A DNA stretch of 64,000 nucleotides from Sphagnum compactum (lineage: Eukaryota; Bryophyta; Sphagnopsida; Sphagnales). Below are positions 1 to 12,422 of the stretch, piece after piece. Under the pieces are notes generated by a model that was not told the DNA's origin, did not search any database, and saw nothing but the letters and a program-made list of their open reading frames with translations. The stretch lies in contig OZ234495.1 of the NCBI GenBank assembly GCA_965153455.1, forward strand, positions 20,890,875 to 20,954,874, given 5' to 3'. The position numbers were made by a program, and so were the translations under genes. Every line of letters starts with the position of its first letter. Position 1 is the first letter of the stretch.

Positions 1-2690
1 TGTGCATTTTTCTCCTGTATTCAGTTTTCATGGAAGCAGTAAAGACAGTGTTGAAGATAGGATAGACGTAAGGATCTGGGGTCAATTTTGCAATATTTGT
101 GCAAATTTTAGTTCTAGGATATTTCAAATTTCTATCAAATGATGAAGTAAGCAAGGTCCCCTGCATTTTTTGGTCTATGTAAACTATTTGAGTTTTACAT
201 TGCATTAGATTGTTTGGATGTTTAAGTAAGAGATGGTGCAATGTTGGAGGTTTGTGAGTGTTGTTGATTGGAACAAGGAAGTGCATTTGAGTTTTGAGTC
301 TATCCAAAGTATTTGAATTTTTGCATCACATGTGATTGGTTGTTGTACATTTAATTAGTAAAAGAGATTGTGGGATGTTCACGGTTTGTGTGTGATGCTT
401 GGACTAAGCATTGAGATGATGTTGGCCCAAAGTATTTCATTATTGTATTGTTTTGAAATGCAAAGATACTTGATGCATGTATTTAGTTTTGACCATATCT
501 ATGACCATAGGAAACAAAAGATTAAATTACCTATTGCCATTCCCTAGAAATAAATTGTAAGGTGCATTAAAGTCACAACCCATCAGCTCATAAAATCTTT
601 CTCCCCCCCCCCCCCCCCCCCAACCCAATTAGTGTTAAAAAATGGATGGATTTTTAGGTCTTACTGAAATTTCTGAAAATTGTATAACTAACCTATTGCC
701 TAATTTTAAAAGGTTCAAAATTTTAATATTTTAGACAATGTTCCTAGAAATATCAAAATTCATATGATATAATTGATTGAATGTATCAGTTTTCTTGATT
801 GGGAGAGAATCAACGCTCTTGATGTTGTTAATAAGCCTCTACTAGTAATTGGTAAAGAACTTGCATTACATATAACATTTTCATGAATTGACATTTGTAT
901 GTAGTAGCTCATGATACCCAAGGCTAACTCTATCTTCCAAGAGATGGTTGAGAATCTTGATAGAAAGCCAAATGAACATGGGACTGAAGGAGCAAATTTT
1001 GGCTTGTAATTGTACATGTTATTATTATGTATTTACTTAGCATATCTCTACTAATACCAAGTATTCACAACATTTTATTGATTTTATAGAGTATTGTGAT
1101 TTTATAGAGTGTTGAGTTGAAGAGTGTAGAGGCAAAGAGGTTGTAGGGTAGAAAGGCTCATCACCAAACACATGTTGATCATCGAACATCCACCTAGTGT
1201 GGTAGCTTGCCTATGTTCGAACAAAACAAATTTTATGGGTGTTCACCTTTTAGCCTATCACCAAATGCTTCATTGAAAATAATTTTGTCCTAAGTTTTCA
1301 TATTGCTGATTGTCCATCAAGTTTTAGTGTTCGATATTAGGGATTTTGGTGGCCATATTTGTAAAACATTTGAATAAATTTACAAGGGACCCATTTGGTG
1401 ATGGGTGATTAGCTAAATTTCATTATGGAAAGGGGGAAACATGAGGTACTTTCAATGTTTGGTTATAGGGAAAAATTGGGCTAGTTTTTCAAGGCCCCAT
1501 GTTTGTTGTGGAAATAAAAGCTTGGTGATAAGCAATTGGTCTGAATAGTACAAGGAGAAGAAGTTTGGTGATGGGGTTTGTAGGTCATGTTAGATAGCAC
1601 ACAATTAACAAAAATCCAATGGATACTCGAATCCTACACATTAATTGGGGAAACCCTTTAAATTTTCCCCCAATTTTGTGCACATCCCATTTCCACCAAA
1701 AATGAAAGCACCAAATTCACAAAGTAATGTTATAAATTTACATACATAATTCATTCTTACAAAAAAATTCAGTACCAATTGAACCAAACAAGGCCAACAC
1801 CTTTCTAAGGAAGAATACCAGAAACTTCTTGGTGGTACTGGCTTAAGCATAAACATCCTAAGCTTAGCAGTCGTCAGATTGAAGGACTGGATATCAGTAG
1901 AGTTCAAGGATTGACAATCCAATCATGCTAGACTTTCTACCAAAACCTACAATCCCTATCCAAGCACAACTATGCTCCATATCATATTTGGAACTCTATT
2001 GAAATAGGCATCCAAGCAAAAAGACAGTCAGGAATTAGGTTTTGGCAAAACGAAGTGTTCATCAAATATATAACATCATTCCAAGTCCAAGGAATGGTTG
2101 ATTATTGATTACATTGTTAATGTAACAAGGACAACATTGCCAAGGTTTTACATTTTCAAAGGAGAGAGGATATGAAATGAGTACATTCAACTTTGCAAAC
2201 TAAAGACCTATATGGCTATGTAATCAAAAGCATGGATGATTACATCTTTTTTCAAATTTTTTTTTTTTTTTCAAGAGGTCAATATTAGGTGGAATTTCTC
2301 TAACAAATAGACATTTACTCATCTTTGATGGCCATGGATCCCATGTCACCCTTGAAGCAATTGAACAAGCATAAACATTTGGATTAAATATGGTTATTTT
2401 ATGTTCACATATATCCCATGCATTGCAACCATTGAACGTAGCTTGCTTTAACCTTTTAAGATTACTTTTAAAAAGGAAAGAAACATAACAATGATCAATA
2501 AAAATTACATTGAACTAGACAAAATAGTTTTGGTAGGATGGGTGGACAAAACATTAGACCAAAGACTCTAAAGAAAAAATATCATTTCAAGGTTCAAAAG
2601 TAAATGGATTTGGCCATTGGATACTAAAGTCATGGATGAGAGAACAATGCTTAGTAACTTATATATAGTAGTGAATTTGATTGGAAAAAA
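1..2690. other. Gene-poor AT-rich flank
   Basis: I see no convincing gene here; the open frames are short and lack recognisable motifs or splice structure. A run of about 20 C lies at 603-622 and a T-run near 2260. Several copies of a 'tcaccaaacaca' or 'tttggtgatgg' type motif occur between about 1150 and 1590 and again near 4630-4740, which hints at old mobile-element debris, but I could not define ends. Confidence 0.5.
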
Positions 2691-2699
2691 GTAAAATGA

Positions 2700-3239
2700 T
2701 AATTATCAATCAAATCAAAAGGAGGATGGGGAGATGAAATGGGTAGAATATAATGTTGCAAAAGAGTTAATTGACATAATGTCAACGGTAGAACCTACAA
2801 TTCATGAATCTATGCCTAATAATGTGGTTCAAGATCGGACATGCCTATATTTTCTACAATTACTAACTTTGAATTTGTCTCTTTAATAAAAAATCTGGTT
2901 GAAATTTTGGAGTAGCGTTTAATAAATGTGGGAGGAGAATGCAAAATCCAAAAAACTTATGAAGCATTGATAGGCAATAACTTGTTATCATTACCTTGTC
3001 AAAACCCTAAACCTTATAGAAGGACTAATAGAAGAAAACCATTAGTTGACTATTCACAAAGTCATGTTGTGATTTTAGATGAATACTTGACCATTATGCA
3101 GTGGAAGGCAATAGATAAGGAGGTGGCAAAACATATTAGAAACATAAGCGGGAAGGAGAAGCAAGACAAGCAAGCTAGAAAGGTAGTAACGACAATGATT
3201 GCAGTGGAATGGGCAATTGAAAGGGAATTTATAAGATAG
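2700..3239 (+). pseudogene. Possible decayed coding relic, lysine/arginine-rich
   Basis: The frame ending at 3239 gives about 103 residues. Its second half is charged and helical-looking, with a 'VDYSQSHVVILDEYL' stretch followed by many K, R and E residues, which reads like real protein rather than random translation. A protein-like stretch in another frame lies just upstream (about 2740-2880), so the region may be a frameshifted remnant of a longer gene or transposon protein. I do not recognise the family. No promoter or splice sites were identified. The 'Ile-rich basic C-terminus' look is common in transposon-derived proteins, but that is only an impression. Confidence 0.25.
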
Positions 3240-3539
3240 CAATGAGTTGTTACTTTCATTATAACTTGGTCATTTGTAAAATTCAAAAAATAGGAGATAA
3301 GTTTCAAAAGAAGAAGGGAATTGCAGCATCTTTGTTACAACCTAAGGGAACAAACAATTAAAATAAGTAAGAAGGAAGAACAAGTTTGGGTGCTTAGTGA
3401 ATTATAATAGGATAATAGTAGGGGGGACAAATTTAAAATTAATGCACCAAAAATAATAGCTGGGGTAGGAAGGTTGAATAAAAATTGTAGGAATAACAAC
3501 TTAATGGTTCCACAACTAATAGGAACTCCATGGTTCCAA

Positions 3540-4260
3540 GCTCAAGAGCACAAGCTAAGGACCACTAGGAATTCAGGGAGGTTTGATCCATTAGGAAGAG
3601 GATTAAGAACATTAAAAGAGGACCAAGGAGAGGAGTAACACCAAAAGGAGATGAACAATCCACTAGGAAGAGGACTAGCACTAGGAGAGGCCCAGTTACA
3701 CTAGGAGAGGACCATCACTAACATCGGAGAAAGGAAGGGGTTCAATTCATCAAGAGTTACACCAAGGAGAAGGAAGCTTAAGAACACCATGAAAAGGACC
3801 ATCATGATCACAAGAGAAAGGAGAGGGGTTAATTCATCATGAGCAAAATGAAAAAGACCAACACTAGGAGAAGACCATTGCTAGGAAGAGGACCATTGTG
3901 AACATTGGAGGTGGGGGGGGGTTTGATTCATTAGGAGTTGCACCAAGGTCTAAAGGAGCAACATTAAGGGAAGCTCAAGAACATCGGGAAGAAAACTAGC
4001 ACGATGAAAAAGACCATCACAAAAAATAGAGAGAAAGCAATAAAGGTGGGGGGTTTCAATTCATCATCAATAAGATGAATAACACTAGGAAGAGGACCAA
4101 CATTAAGAGAGGACTAACACTAAGATGATGACCATTGTGAACACCAAAGATGAGGGGGGGGTTTGATTCATCAAAAACTGCACCAAAGAAAAGAACAACA
4201 CCAAGGGAAACTCAAGAACACTTAAAAAGGATCATCACTGGGAAGAGGACCATTGCAAAC
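3540..4260. repeat. Degenerate purine-rich tandem repeats
   Basis: The stretch is built from variations of 'ccaaggagagga', 'cactaggaagaggacca' and 'ggtttgattcatcaagagttgcacc'. A larger pattern of roughly 190 bases recurs around G-runs at about 3910, 4050 and 4155. It has no long open frame and looks like a decayed minisatellite. Confidence 0.6.
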
Positions 4261-6190
4261 CCCACCAAAACACAAAACACCAAGGAATTTCGATCCACTG
4301 CAGGAGGAACCCTTCAATCATGAACACAAGACCATGAAGTGCGTTAACACCTCCAACAACAAAACACTTGGAGTTAATATGAATTCTCACAAAACTTGGG
4401 AGAACATTTAACATGCTAATAGCATGCATCTACAAGTAAGAGTGCAACTCATTGAAATTAGAGAGAAGAGTTGAGCGGGATCTTCATCCTGCTTAAACAG
4501 CAATGGAAACAAGAGAGGAGAAGAAACATGAGGAAAGAATAAAAGAATAAGGGAAAAGGTTTAAGGTTTTGGAACAACACTACGAGAGAACATTCAAATT
4601 TTAAGGTTTAACATACCTTTAGGGTATCAATCACCAAACACATTGTTGCCCTATTTTGAGTGTTCATTCAACCATTGAGTAAAGGTGTTGGTCCTTTTCA
4701 AGAATGATGAATGGTTTGAAGATGAAAGTGTTTGGTGATGGCATGGATTTATGATATGTGTCAAAATTTGTATGTGCATTACCGGGTTTGCATTGCTTGA
4801 AGATAGGTCCAAAAGCTGATTGGTAAAATTTGGTTTTGAAGCAATGAGGCCAATAGTACCAAAAGCCATATCTTTTGCATTTGTAGTCCAAATCCAGCAT
4901 TTTGAAAGGTAGTATGTGCGTAATGATTTTTTTACAATCCATCTTTAAACCCTAAAAGCAACCAAGGTTTTGTTCAATCAAATGGTTCATTTGACTTTTT
5001 AAGTGTAGTATGATCGACCTTTCTACCCATGGCTTGGTTTGATCAAAATGAACCATGATTTGATCAAACAATTTCAAACATGTGATACGCGCAAAACCTA
5101 AAATAGTTTAAACATGTGCCCTTTTATGAGAAATTGAGGTAGGCCAATAAATATACTTATCATTGAACATTTTGAAAAATCTTTCTCAATTCTTCTCCAT
5201 TTTGAGTGATTTAAAATGAGATAGGAGTGCCTTTTCAAGCTCTACAAATCATCTTTGCAATGCAAATCCAAAGGAGTAACCAAAAGAGAGCAATAAAGAA
5301 AATACATTTTTCTCATTTTGACCCCTCCTACTTCATTTAGTGCGTAGCTTTCTCATTTTTTTGTTCAAATTGAACAATTTAAACTACTTTGAAATTGCCA
5401 TCTACAGCTTTACAAATCATCTTGTAACTCTAAATGCAACAAAATAAATTTTTGAGGGGTTCAAAAGTAGGGTATAAGTTGTTCAATTGAATTTTTTTGG
5501 GGTAAAAATGACGCCCCTATTTTGAAAAATCGAAACTTTTTCACTTCTAATACATTTTTGCCCGATTTGTAGTGTGACAAATGCGCCAACAGGAGGGCTC
5601 CATCTACTCTTAGGTCACCATAAACAATGGGGCCCTCCTACAAAAACGGCAAGTGCAAACCCCACCTTAAGTGTTTGAACAACTCGCCTGCCTACCCTAA
5701 GGTTATTAAAATGCCCAAATGTTGGAGAAGTGGTCTCCCAACCTTATACAAATTATATTGAGTTTAAACTAGTGAGTATTCTTTTATGTTTATTTTTCAC
5801 TGTCAATTTTTTTTTTGGGATCATTTAAAATGGGGCAGCTGGGAGGCTGTTTCTACAAAAGTAAGTATTTTTCTGGGTACATATATTGGCTACTTTGTGA
5901 GTACCAATATTTTGTCTGGGGGGAAATTTTTGTCATCTTTCCCAAAAAAAAAAAATTGGAAATTTTTGGTTTTTTTTTTTGGGTGTAATTTTGCTACTTT
6001 CCGGGAAAAAAATTGCCAAATTTTCAATATTAATTTAAAAAAAAAAAAATACAACTTTATACGTGTGGGTTAAAAACTTACCACCAACTCACCACTAATT
6101 TCCAATTCGCCTCACCCACTGAGATCCGAAACCAAAATATAAGATGGAATTAAATAAATAAAAATCCCTTCAATTTTGCAACACCAACTG
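4261..6190. other. Intergenic, nothing coding seen
   Basis: AT-rich sequence with homopolymer runs (A and T runs at 5940-6050). One small hairpin is visible: 13 bases at 5591-5603 are repeated inverted at 5627-5639 with one mismatch. No gene is supported. Confidence 0.5.
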
Positions 6191-6199
6191 GCAAATTTT

Positions 6200-6540
6200 C
6201 ACTGACACACGTCCACCTGGCTGGTGCACAGTCATCTAATATCTAGGAGGAAATACACACGTGGCACGTCAGCAGCACACCGCCTTTTTCTCTACAAACA
6301 AATCCCTTTGAATACTACCCACCTCAGTCAGTTATGTTTCTCGCCCTTTGCCTACCCTCTCAAAAACCGCCACTTGGCCCTAATTCCCCCCTCACGCGTC
6401 TGTTCACCGCCAACCAGCTTCACTGATCGATCCTATGCGCGTCCGTGTATCTCGATCTCGGCCGTCTGTTCTCGACACGTGCGCTAGAGACCTGACCAGC
6501 CGTCAGGCACTCACGGGCACCACTGCAGGCATATAAGCAC
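6200..6540 (+). promoter_or_regulatory. ABRE/G-box-rich promoter of the LEA-like gene
   Basis: Several ACGT-core elements sit upstream of the 6790 start. CACGTGGC (the classic ABRE/G-box) is at 6258-6265, immediately followed by CACGTC at 6265-6270. A further ACACGTCC lies near 6207-6213 and a CACGTG at 6476-6481. A TATA box (ATATAAG) is at 6531-6537, which would place transcription start near 6560-6570 and leave a 5' leader of about 220 bases. Clustered ABREs bind bZIP factors of the ABI5/AREB group and confer abscisic acid, drought and seed-maturation expression. That agrees with the LEA-like product. Confidence 0.75.
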
Positions 6541-6789
6541 GAGAGATCGACAACCCACTGCATTCAAAGCTCTTTTTCTACTTCTTCTCCTACCGCAGCA
6601 AATTAGCAAGCTCTCCATCCTTTTTTCCAATTGTTGTTGGAATTGACAACTTTCCAAGTTTGAGTGCAAGTGCATTTTTAAAGTCTTCATTAGGCACCAG
6701 CTAATTCTCTATTGCATTTATTTTCTTTTGAGTTATCGAATTAGTTGTGCGGTTTCTGCAAGAGATCTGAGTTTTTTTTGAAGTTATAG

Positions 6790-7524
6790 ATGGCATTCGG
6801 AAGAAGAACAGCAGCTGGGGCAGGTCCTGGGGTGATGGGAACGGGTACTGGTTATAACGGCACAGCTACTGCTGGTGCACCCGGCACTGGAGTAGCAGGG
6901 AACACTGGCTACGGTACTAGAGGAGCTGGAACTACAGGCTATGGTACTGGTGCCGGACGTACAAACCGAGTTGGGCCTACTCGCACCAGATGGGGGCGAA
7001 GGAATGCTGGCGCTGCTGTCGCTGACAACAAAGTCGCCGGCAGCTCAAAGATGAAGCTTACTGATATGTCAGCTGCCAGTGGGAGAAGAATGGCCGTCGC
7101 TGGAGCCACGATCAGCGAGAAGTTGGCACACATGAGAGCTAATATGGGTCTGGGTCTGTACACAGTCGCACATCCAATCCACCCCATCCGCAGAGCTGCT
7201 GCTAAGGAATCGGCAATGAACCAAAAAGCTGCTGCAACAGGTGAGAAAAATTGTAGCCACTCCAAACCTTGCAATCATCTCTAGTCTCTACAACGTCTAA
7301 AGTAGTTGCTTGTACCGTGTTCTAAATAATTCTACAGAAGAGTCCAGCTTTCAAGAACTTTTACGAAATTTTCCTTTCTTCTTCCACCTTACTTACCCAC
7401 GTCTTACATATATGTCGATGCAGAGAGGAAGAACCAGAAGATTGCTCGTGCTAACGATATTGCATCCAGAAAACGTGCCACGGTGCGTGAGAACCGTGCC
7501 GCACAGCTCAATACGGCATTGTAA
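6790..7524 (+). CDS. LEA-like (group 1 / D-113 type) protein, glycine-rich N-terminus
   Basis: Two exons: 6790-7240 and 7424-7524. The intron begins GTGAGA and ends GCAG, and the joined frame encodes 183 residues. Residues 1 to about 57 are rich in Gly, Thr, Ala and Tyr (GTGYNGT, GYGTRGAG), like the flexible segments of dehydrins. The rest is hydrophilic, Ala/Lys/Arg-rich and predicted helical, with a KLTDMSAASGRRM...ISEKLAHM pattern. Exon 2 begins ERKNQKIARAND and ends ATVRENRAAQLNTAL, the layout of LEA_1 (D-113) proteins, which protect membranes and proteins during desiccation. There is no signal peptide or membrane segment, so a cytosolic or nuclear site is likely. The start is the first ATG after the leader, and the upstream ABRE cluster supports the call. 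Assignment to LEA_1 rests on pattern, not alignment; a general hydrophilic stress protein is the alternative. Confidence 0.7.
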
Positions 7525-10020
7525 ATAATTCAATGCTGCAGCAGCAGCATGGCAGCGCCGGAACTGCGCATGATCCAGCTTGTAGAATGTTTCTATCAGC
7601 CGCCTGTAAATTGATTTATGTGAGCATATGAGCTCTGGACTGGAGGGTATTGTAACTCAGGTAGTAGTACTAGCAGGTGACATGCATTATGCATATATGT
7701 AGGTACTTTGTTGTACAATTAAACAAAACGTCGAGATTAGATTATAGATCCTTTCAAAGGTAGGTATATAATACGAGTACTACGATCTTGGAGGTATATT
7801 ATGAAAGTCTATGCCCATTTGTATAATCTTCCCTAAGATTATCTCCTCTTAATTGTGTGTACACAATCGATTTGTGTTCTGATTAGATTGCAATACAATT
7901 TCTTTGTTCATTTCGCTACTTTCTTTTACATCTCTACTATGTGAATGAATGTATGAATAAGTATTGGCATTTCACACCTCGTATGTAGCTTTTCTTTTTT
8001 GGGTTTGCTGCCAATAAATGGCCTAGATCTTGCATATGCTGCCGACCCAATATCTTCAATTATATTGTCAAAAGATATATTGTGATAAATATGGATTTAA
8101 AATAGTGGAATTTCAGTTACTTGCCACTTTCAACTACAGAATTAAAATATCAAATAAAATCTTGAAATACTCTCTATGCCACATGATATTGCACAGAGCA
8201 ATTGGCAGTTTATACTTGCTACTCAAGTTAATTCTTATACATACAGTGGAACAGATCAATAAAGGAAATGGTTATTTAAGTTACTTATAATTTGACACCC
8301 AGTGGAGACTAATCTATCTCATATCAAACCGTGTAAATAAGGTAAAGCAGCAGGAGCGTGACAACGTTTTGCCTGGATAATGTCAAGATGCTGAAAATGT
8401 GGAAAGAGAAACTTTCAAAACTTTCATCTACAAGCCAAAATAAAACTAAAATTAAAATCACCTGACACAAATGTGCTTCTTTACGGCCAAAAACTTGTGT
8501 GCTATAACTTGAAAAAGTGTCAATCTCCAAGTTTTCAGAAAGATTTTTCAATCTGTGTGGTATATTAGATTTTGCTATATAATACTTATACCATGTTTTT
8601 TCTAGGCTAATTCTCTATATACAAGCAAAGTAAAACTGAGGTAGATCCACACATCATGGGGTGTTACTTTTTTGCATGTTTCAATCCTCATTGGATACTG
8701 AATCCTCACATCATGACAGTGAATGCACAATTTAAATCTTACTATGAATTGCCTAAATTTTGCTTGATGTAGTCTCACTTCATAATCTTCCACTGTTGTC
8801 GATTATCGAAGTTCTTTGATTAGTCCAATTACTTTGTTATTAGTGATCTTCTATTTTTCAATGTTCCACTTTCAAATCTATGGGTGGGGGGCTTATTAGG
8901 ATATCTAAATCAGTAATAATAGATACATGTGAAAAATTATATATTGTAAAGGAAGGAAGTAACTTCCCCTGACTCCGGACGGACAGTATAGCGAGCACGT
9001 GACAGCTAAACTAGCTTGTTACTACGTACCTGTTCATGTGGACGTGCAGCAGAGACGTTAGATCTAGGCGGTAAATTCAACGGCGGAGGAGGCCGCCAGG
9101 ACAGGAAATCTCACTTATCTTGGAGTATGCTAATTTTTCCTAAGAGGATTAATCTCCCACGTCAGTGTCATGTATCTGACGGTTGTAAAAAGTGGTAGTG
9201 GGCATTGGTATATCCTCTCCCTTGAAAGACTTACTTGAGAAGGAAGCGGCACCTGCTTTTCACATCCAGGTTAAATCTATGTAAAAAAAGTAAAACATTT
9301 TGAAAAATCATTTGTGATATTGTTTTTTCAAAAAATGGTGCTATTGGGAATTATTTGGGAACATATGGGAACATAGAACATACCACGGAAAGTGGAGAGG
9401 AAAACATAAAGGAAGAGGGAAAGGAAGGAAGGTGGGAAAATAAAAAGAAAATTTGCTATAAATAAAAAAATTTAACATGAAGGAAATATGAACCCAAACA
9501 AACCTCAACAAGGAACTATACCAACTACATAAAATAGATTGTGAGTGCAAACATCAAGATTTTCAGCGGGCAGGGTCCGAATGAATACATGCGGAATGTG
9601 GTATATAGAGAGGTTTTGAAAATGTAGTTTGTAGTTGTAATTTTGGTAATATGGACCATCAAATACACACACCTGTGCATTAGGCACGGGGTTCAGACTT
9701 ACAAGGAAAGGGAAATACAGTAAAATCATTTTAAAAGAAAAAAATTACAAAAAAGAAGAAAACAAATAAATAGTAGAAAATAAGAAAAAATAAAACTTAT
9801 AATAATGAAGAAAAACCCTACTTGAAAAAGAATGAGGTGTGTCTTCTTTCTCCAAACTTCAAACTTGCATCCAAATAAACAAAAATACAAAAGTGAAAAA
9901 GAAACACTTTATTTTTATTATACAAAATAATAATAATAACAGAAAACACATAAAAATAAAAAATAAAAAAGATAAAAGTTTTGAAAAAAAACTAAAACAT
10001 GAACCAAACATTGTTGAAAT
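7525..10020. other. Intergenic, nothing coding seen
   Basis: The first 250 bases are the likely 3' UTR of the LEA-like gene, with possible polyadenylation signals near 7713 (AATTAAA). The rest is AT-rich with no credible gene. One copy of a recurring conserved motif (see 9669-9701) lies near the end. Confidence 0.5.
9669..9701. repeat. Recurring motif, copy 1 (CTGTGCATTAGGCACGGGG core)
   Basis: A stretch of about 30 bases with this core recurs at 10024-10050 and (one change, GTACATT) at 10785-10812. The core can form a short hairpin (GTGC..GCAC). Copies flank and precede the 57-bp minisatellite, as terminal sequences of a mobile element might. Confidence 0.5.
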
Positions 10021-10046
10021 AACACACCTGTGCATTAGGCACGGGG

Positions 10047-10562
10047 TTCCAGTGTGTAACCAACCTGTCCAGAATGTTCAATGGGAGGAGGGAACCAAAC
10101 CCAACCCATTCCAGTGTGTAACCAACCTGTCCAAAATGTTCAATGGGAGGAGCGAACCAAACCCATTCCAGTACGTAACCAACCTATCCCAATACGTAAC
10201 CAACATATCCGGAATGTTCGATGGGGCAAGGAACCAAACTCACATTCAACTACGTAATCAACTTATTCAGAATGCTCAATGGGGGACGGAACCAAACCCA
10301 TTCCAGTAATGTAACCAATGTATCCGGAATGTTTGATGGGGCAAGGAACCAAACTCATTCAAGTGCCTAATCAACTTATTCAGAATGTTCAACGGGGGAC
10401 GGAACCAAACCCATTCCAGTACTGTAACCAACTTATGCAAAATGTTCAATGGGGGAGGGAACCAAACCGATTCCAGTAATGTAACCAACTTATCCAAAAT
10501 GTTGAATGCGGGAGGAAATTAAACCCATTCCAGTGTGTAACCAACCTATCCAAAATGTTCAA
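10047..10562. repeat. 57-bp minisatellite, about 9 copies
   Basis: The unit runs approximately ATTCCAGTGTGTAACCAACC, then a variable 'tatccaaaatgttcaatggggg' part, then GGAACCAAACCC. About nine units are present, one of them shortened (near 10185). Two sub-types alternate in the middle (GGGGCAAGG and GGGGGACGG), suggesting a 114-base higher-order unit. The unit length is a multiple of three, so open frames run through it on both strands; these are not taken as genes. Confidence 0.85.
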
Positions 10563-12240
10563 TCTCGACATTCACAGGTTTGAGGACAATGATCAGGGCA
10601 GAATAATGGATCATTACAATGATCAGACCACTCCGCTTTGTTCTTAGTTTGCCCCCCAGAGATATTATACTCCAATAAAATTTGCAAAATAATTTTGGAA
10701 ATAGATCTCTGGGCATTTTCACCATGGAATTGTGCCTGTTCTACCCCCAAGAAACATGAGTTTATTTAATGTTGATTTATTTACACACCTGTACATTAGG
10801 CACGGGGCTCAGACTAGTACTAATGTAAAACATAGATACCCACTATGGGTGGAGATGATTTTACATAGGTAAAGCTACCAATGGTGATCAAATTTTTTTA
10901 AAAAAGGAACTTTTTGTTTTAATTTCTATTTTCATTTTGATATGATAAAACTTTGGTATAATTTAAAATATGTGTGTGTGTGTTTTTTTTGGGTAGCATC
11001 TCCAATGCTTAGAGTATTCCTAAAACATTTGAAGCCCAATCCAATTTAAGAGTAGTTCATGCTTTATTTTTACTGAACACAATTAACATTTATTTGCACT
11101 AGTTGTTTTGTTCAACTGAAGTAGTGCATATAGCCTAAGACAAACTATTCTATGTTATTAATTATATGCAACCAATTAAAATTGAAAACTTCTTGAATTT
11201 TAAGGCTTCGCTTTGGTACTTTAGAAAAGTTTACACCTAGATGTCTCACAAGAGGTTGGTTCCATAGTTTAGATCCAATTTTGAATTGAACAATATTATG
11301 AACCTTTGATTTAGGTATCCTATTTACCATGACCTAAGGACGTCTTCAAATACTTTAAACTAGTGTTGTGTGGTCATTTAAATTTCCAAGAATAGTTGGT
11401 TTCAACTTTTTAAAATATTTCAAAATAAGAGAACTGCTAGTTCCAATAAATCAATGAACTATTGATCTTGGTTATTTCAAAAGTCTTTAGAAAAGCCTAA
11501 GGTTTCTCACCAAATTTCTAGCTCATTAGTTTATTTTATTTTTTTGAAATCTATGATTATATACCAAAATTAAAATTTTGATTTTTTTTTTGAGAACTAT
11601 GGTTATGAATCCTAAGAACTACCCCTAATAATTGTAGAGGGTCTATTCTAGTGTTGACTGGTTATTGATTTTTTTTCATAATTGTCAGGTGGTTATTTTT
11701 AAAAAATTTTGCTGTTGATTATGTTATCAATATCAATATCCACAAATAAATATGGGTGCCAATTAGGTTATCAATATTTTGAGGGTAATAACCATAGATT
11801 ATGCATAATATTGAATAATTGGTTCTGCTTTGCAACCTTTAAATCTGCCTTTTTGATTCATAACCATTGGTTCTCCGACTGGTTATTAGCTGGCTATAAA
11901 GGTTTTAACAAAGTTAATTTTTTAAAAAAAATACTGCTTTTTTTGGTTTTTTATTATTAAAAAAATTACATGTTTTAGGTTTGATAACCTACATAGATGA
12001 TAACCAGGTCATCTTGGTAAGTTATTAGATTTTTGAAATTTTAATACTAGTTGAAATATGGGATAAAAAATGAGGTGCCATAGGGAACATATTGTGGAAC
12101 ACATTGGGAGCCTGAGGAACATTTTGGGAGCCTGTAGGACCATCTTGGGAACTTAATGAGAACGGGTTATAACTATGCAACAAAAAAAAAAAGACAAAAG
12201 GAAAACTCTCGAGGCTTAAACTAACTTTGGTTTGCGTGCC
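10563..12240. other. Intergenic, nothing coding seen
   Basis: AT-rich sequence with the third copy of the CTGTRCATTAGGCACGGGG motif at 10785-10812. Short imperfect repeats of a 'gggaacatattgtggaac' and 'ttgggagcctg' type lie at 12080-12160. No gene is supported. Confidence 0.5.
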
Positions 12241-12254
12241 TTTAAACCAGCCTC

Positions 12255-12260
12255 GGCCCA
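12255..12260 (-). promoter_or_regulatory. Site II element upstream of RPS2
   Basis: GGCCCA here reads TGGGCC on the other strand, the site II (TGGGCY) element recognised by TCP factors and common in plant ribosomal-protein promoters. It lies about 160 bases before the RPS2 start. Telo-box-like sequence (TTTTAGGG) follows at about 12291-12298 but does not match the full AAACCCTA element. Confidence 0.45.
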
Positions 12261-12422
12261 GGAGCTGTAGGTTAGGTTTTAGGTTAGGATTTTAGGGCTT
12301 GGAGTTTGGACAATGTGATGGGATCCAGGGAATGAAGACGACCGCCGCAGTCTGAGTTTTTTCTCTTTTCGTCGTGCGCAATTGCTGTCGGAGCTCTGCG
12401 CATTTGCAGCGTTCTGTAAGCT

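Noticed and set aside
9839-10497. Open frames on both strands across the 57-bp minisatellite
   Set aside because: The unit is 19 codons long, so frames run through by arithmetic; products are repeats with no gene structure.
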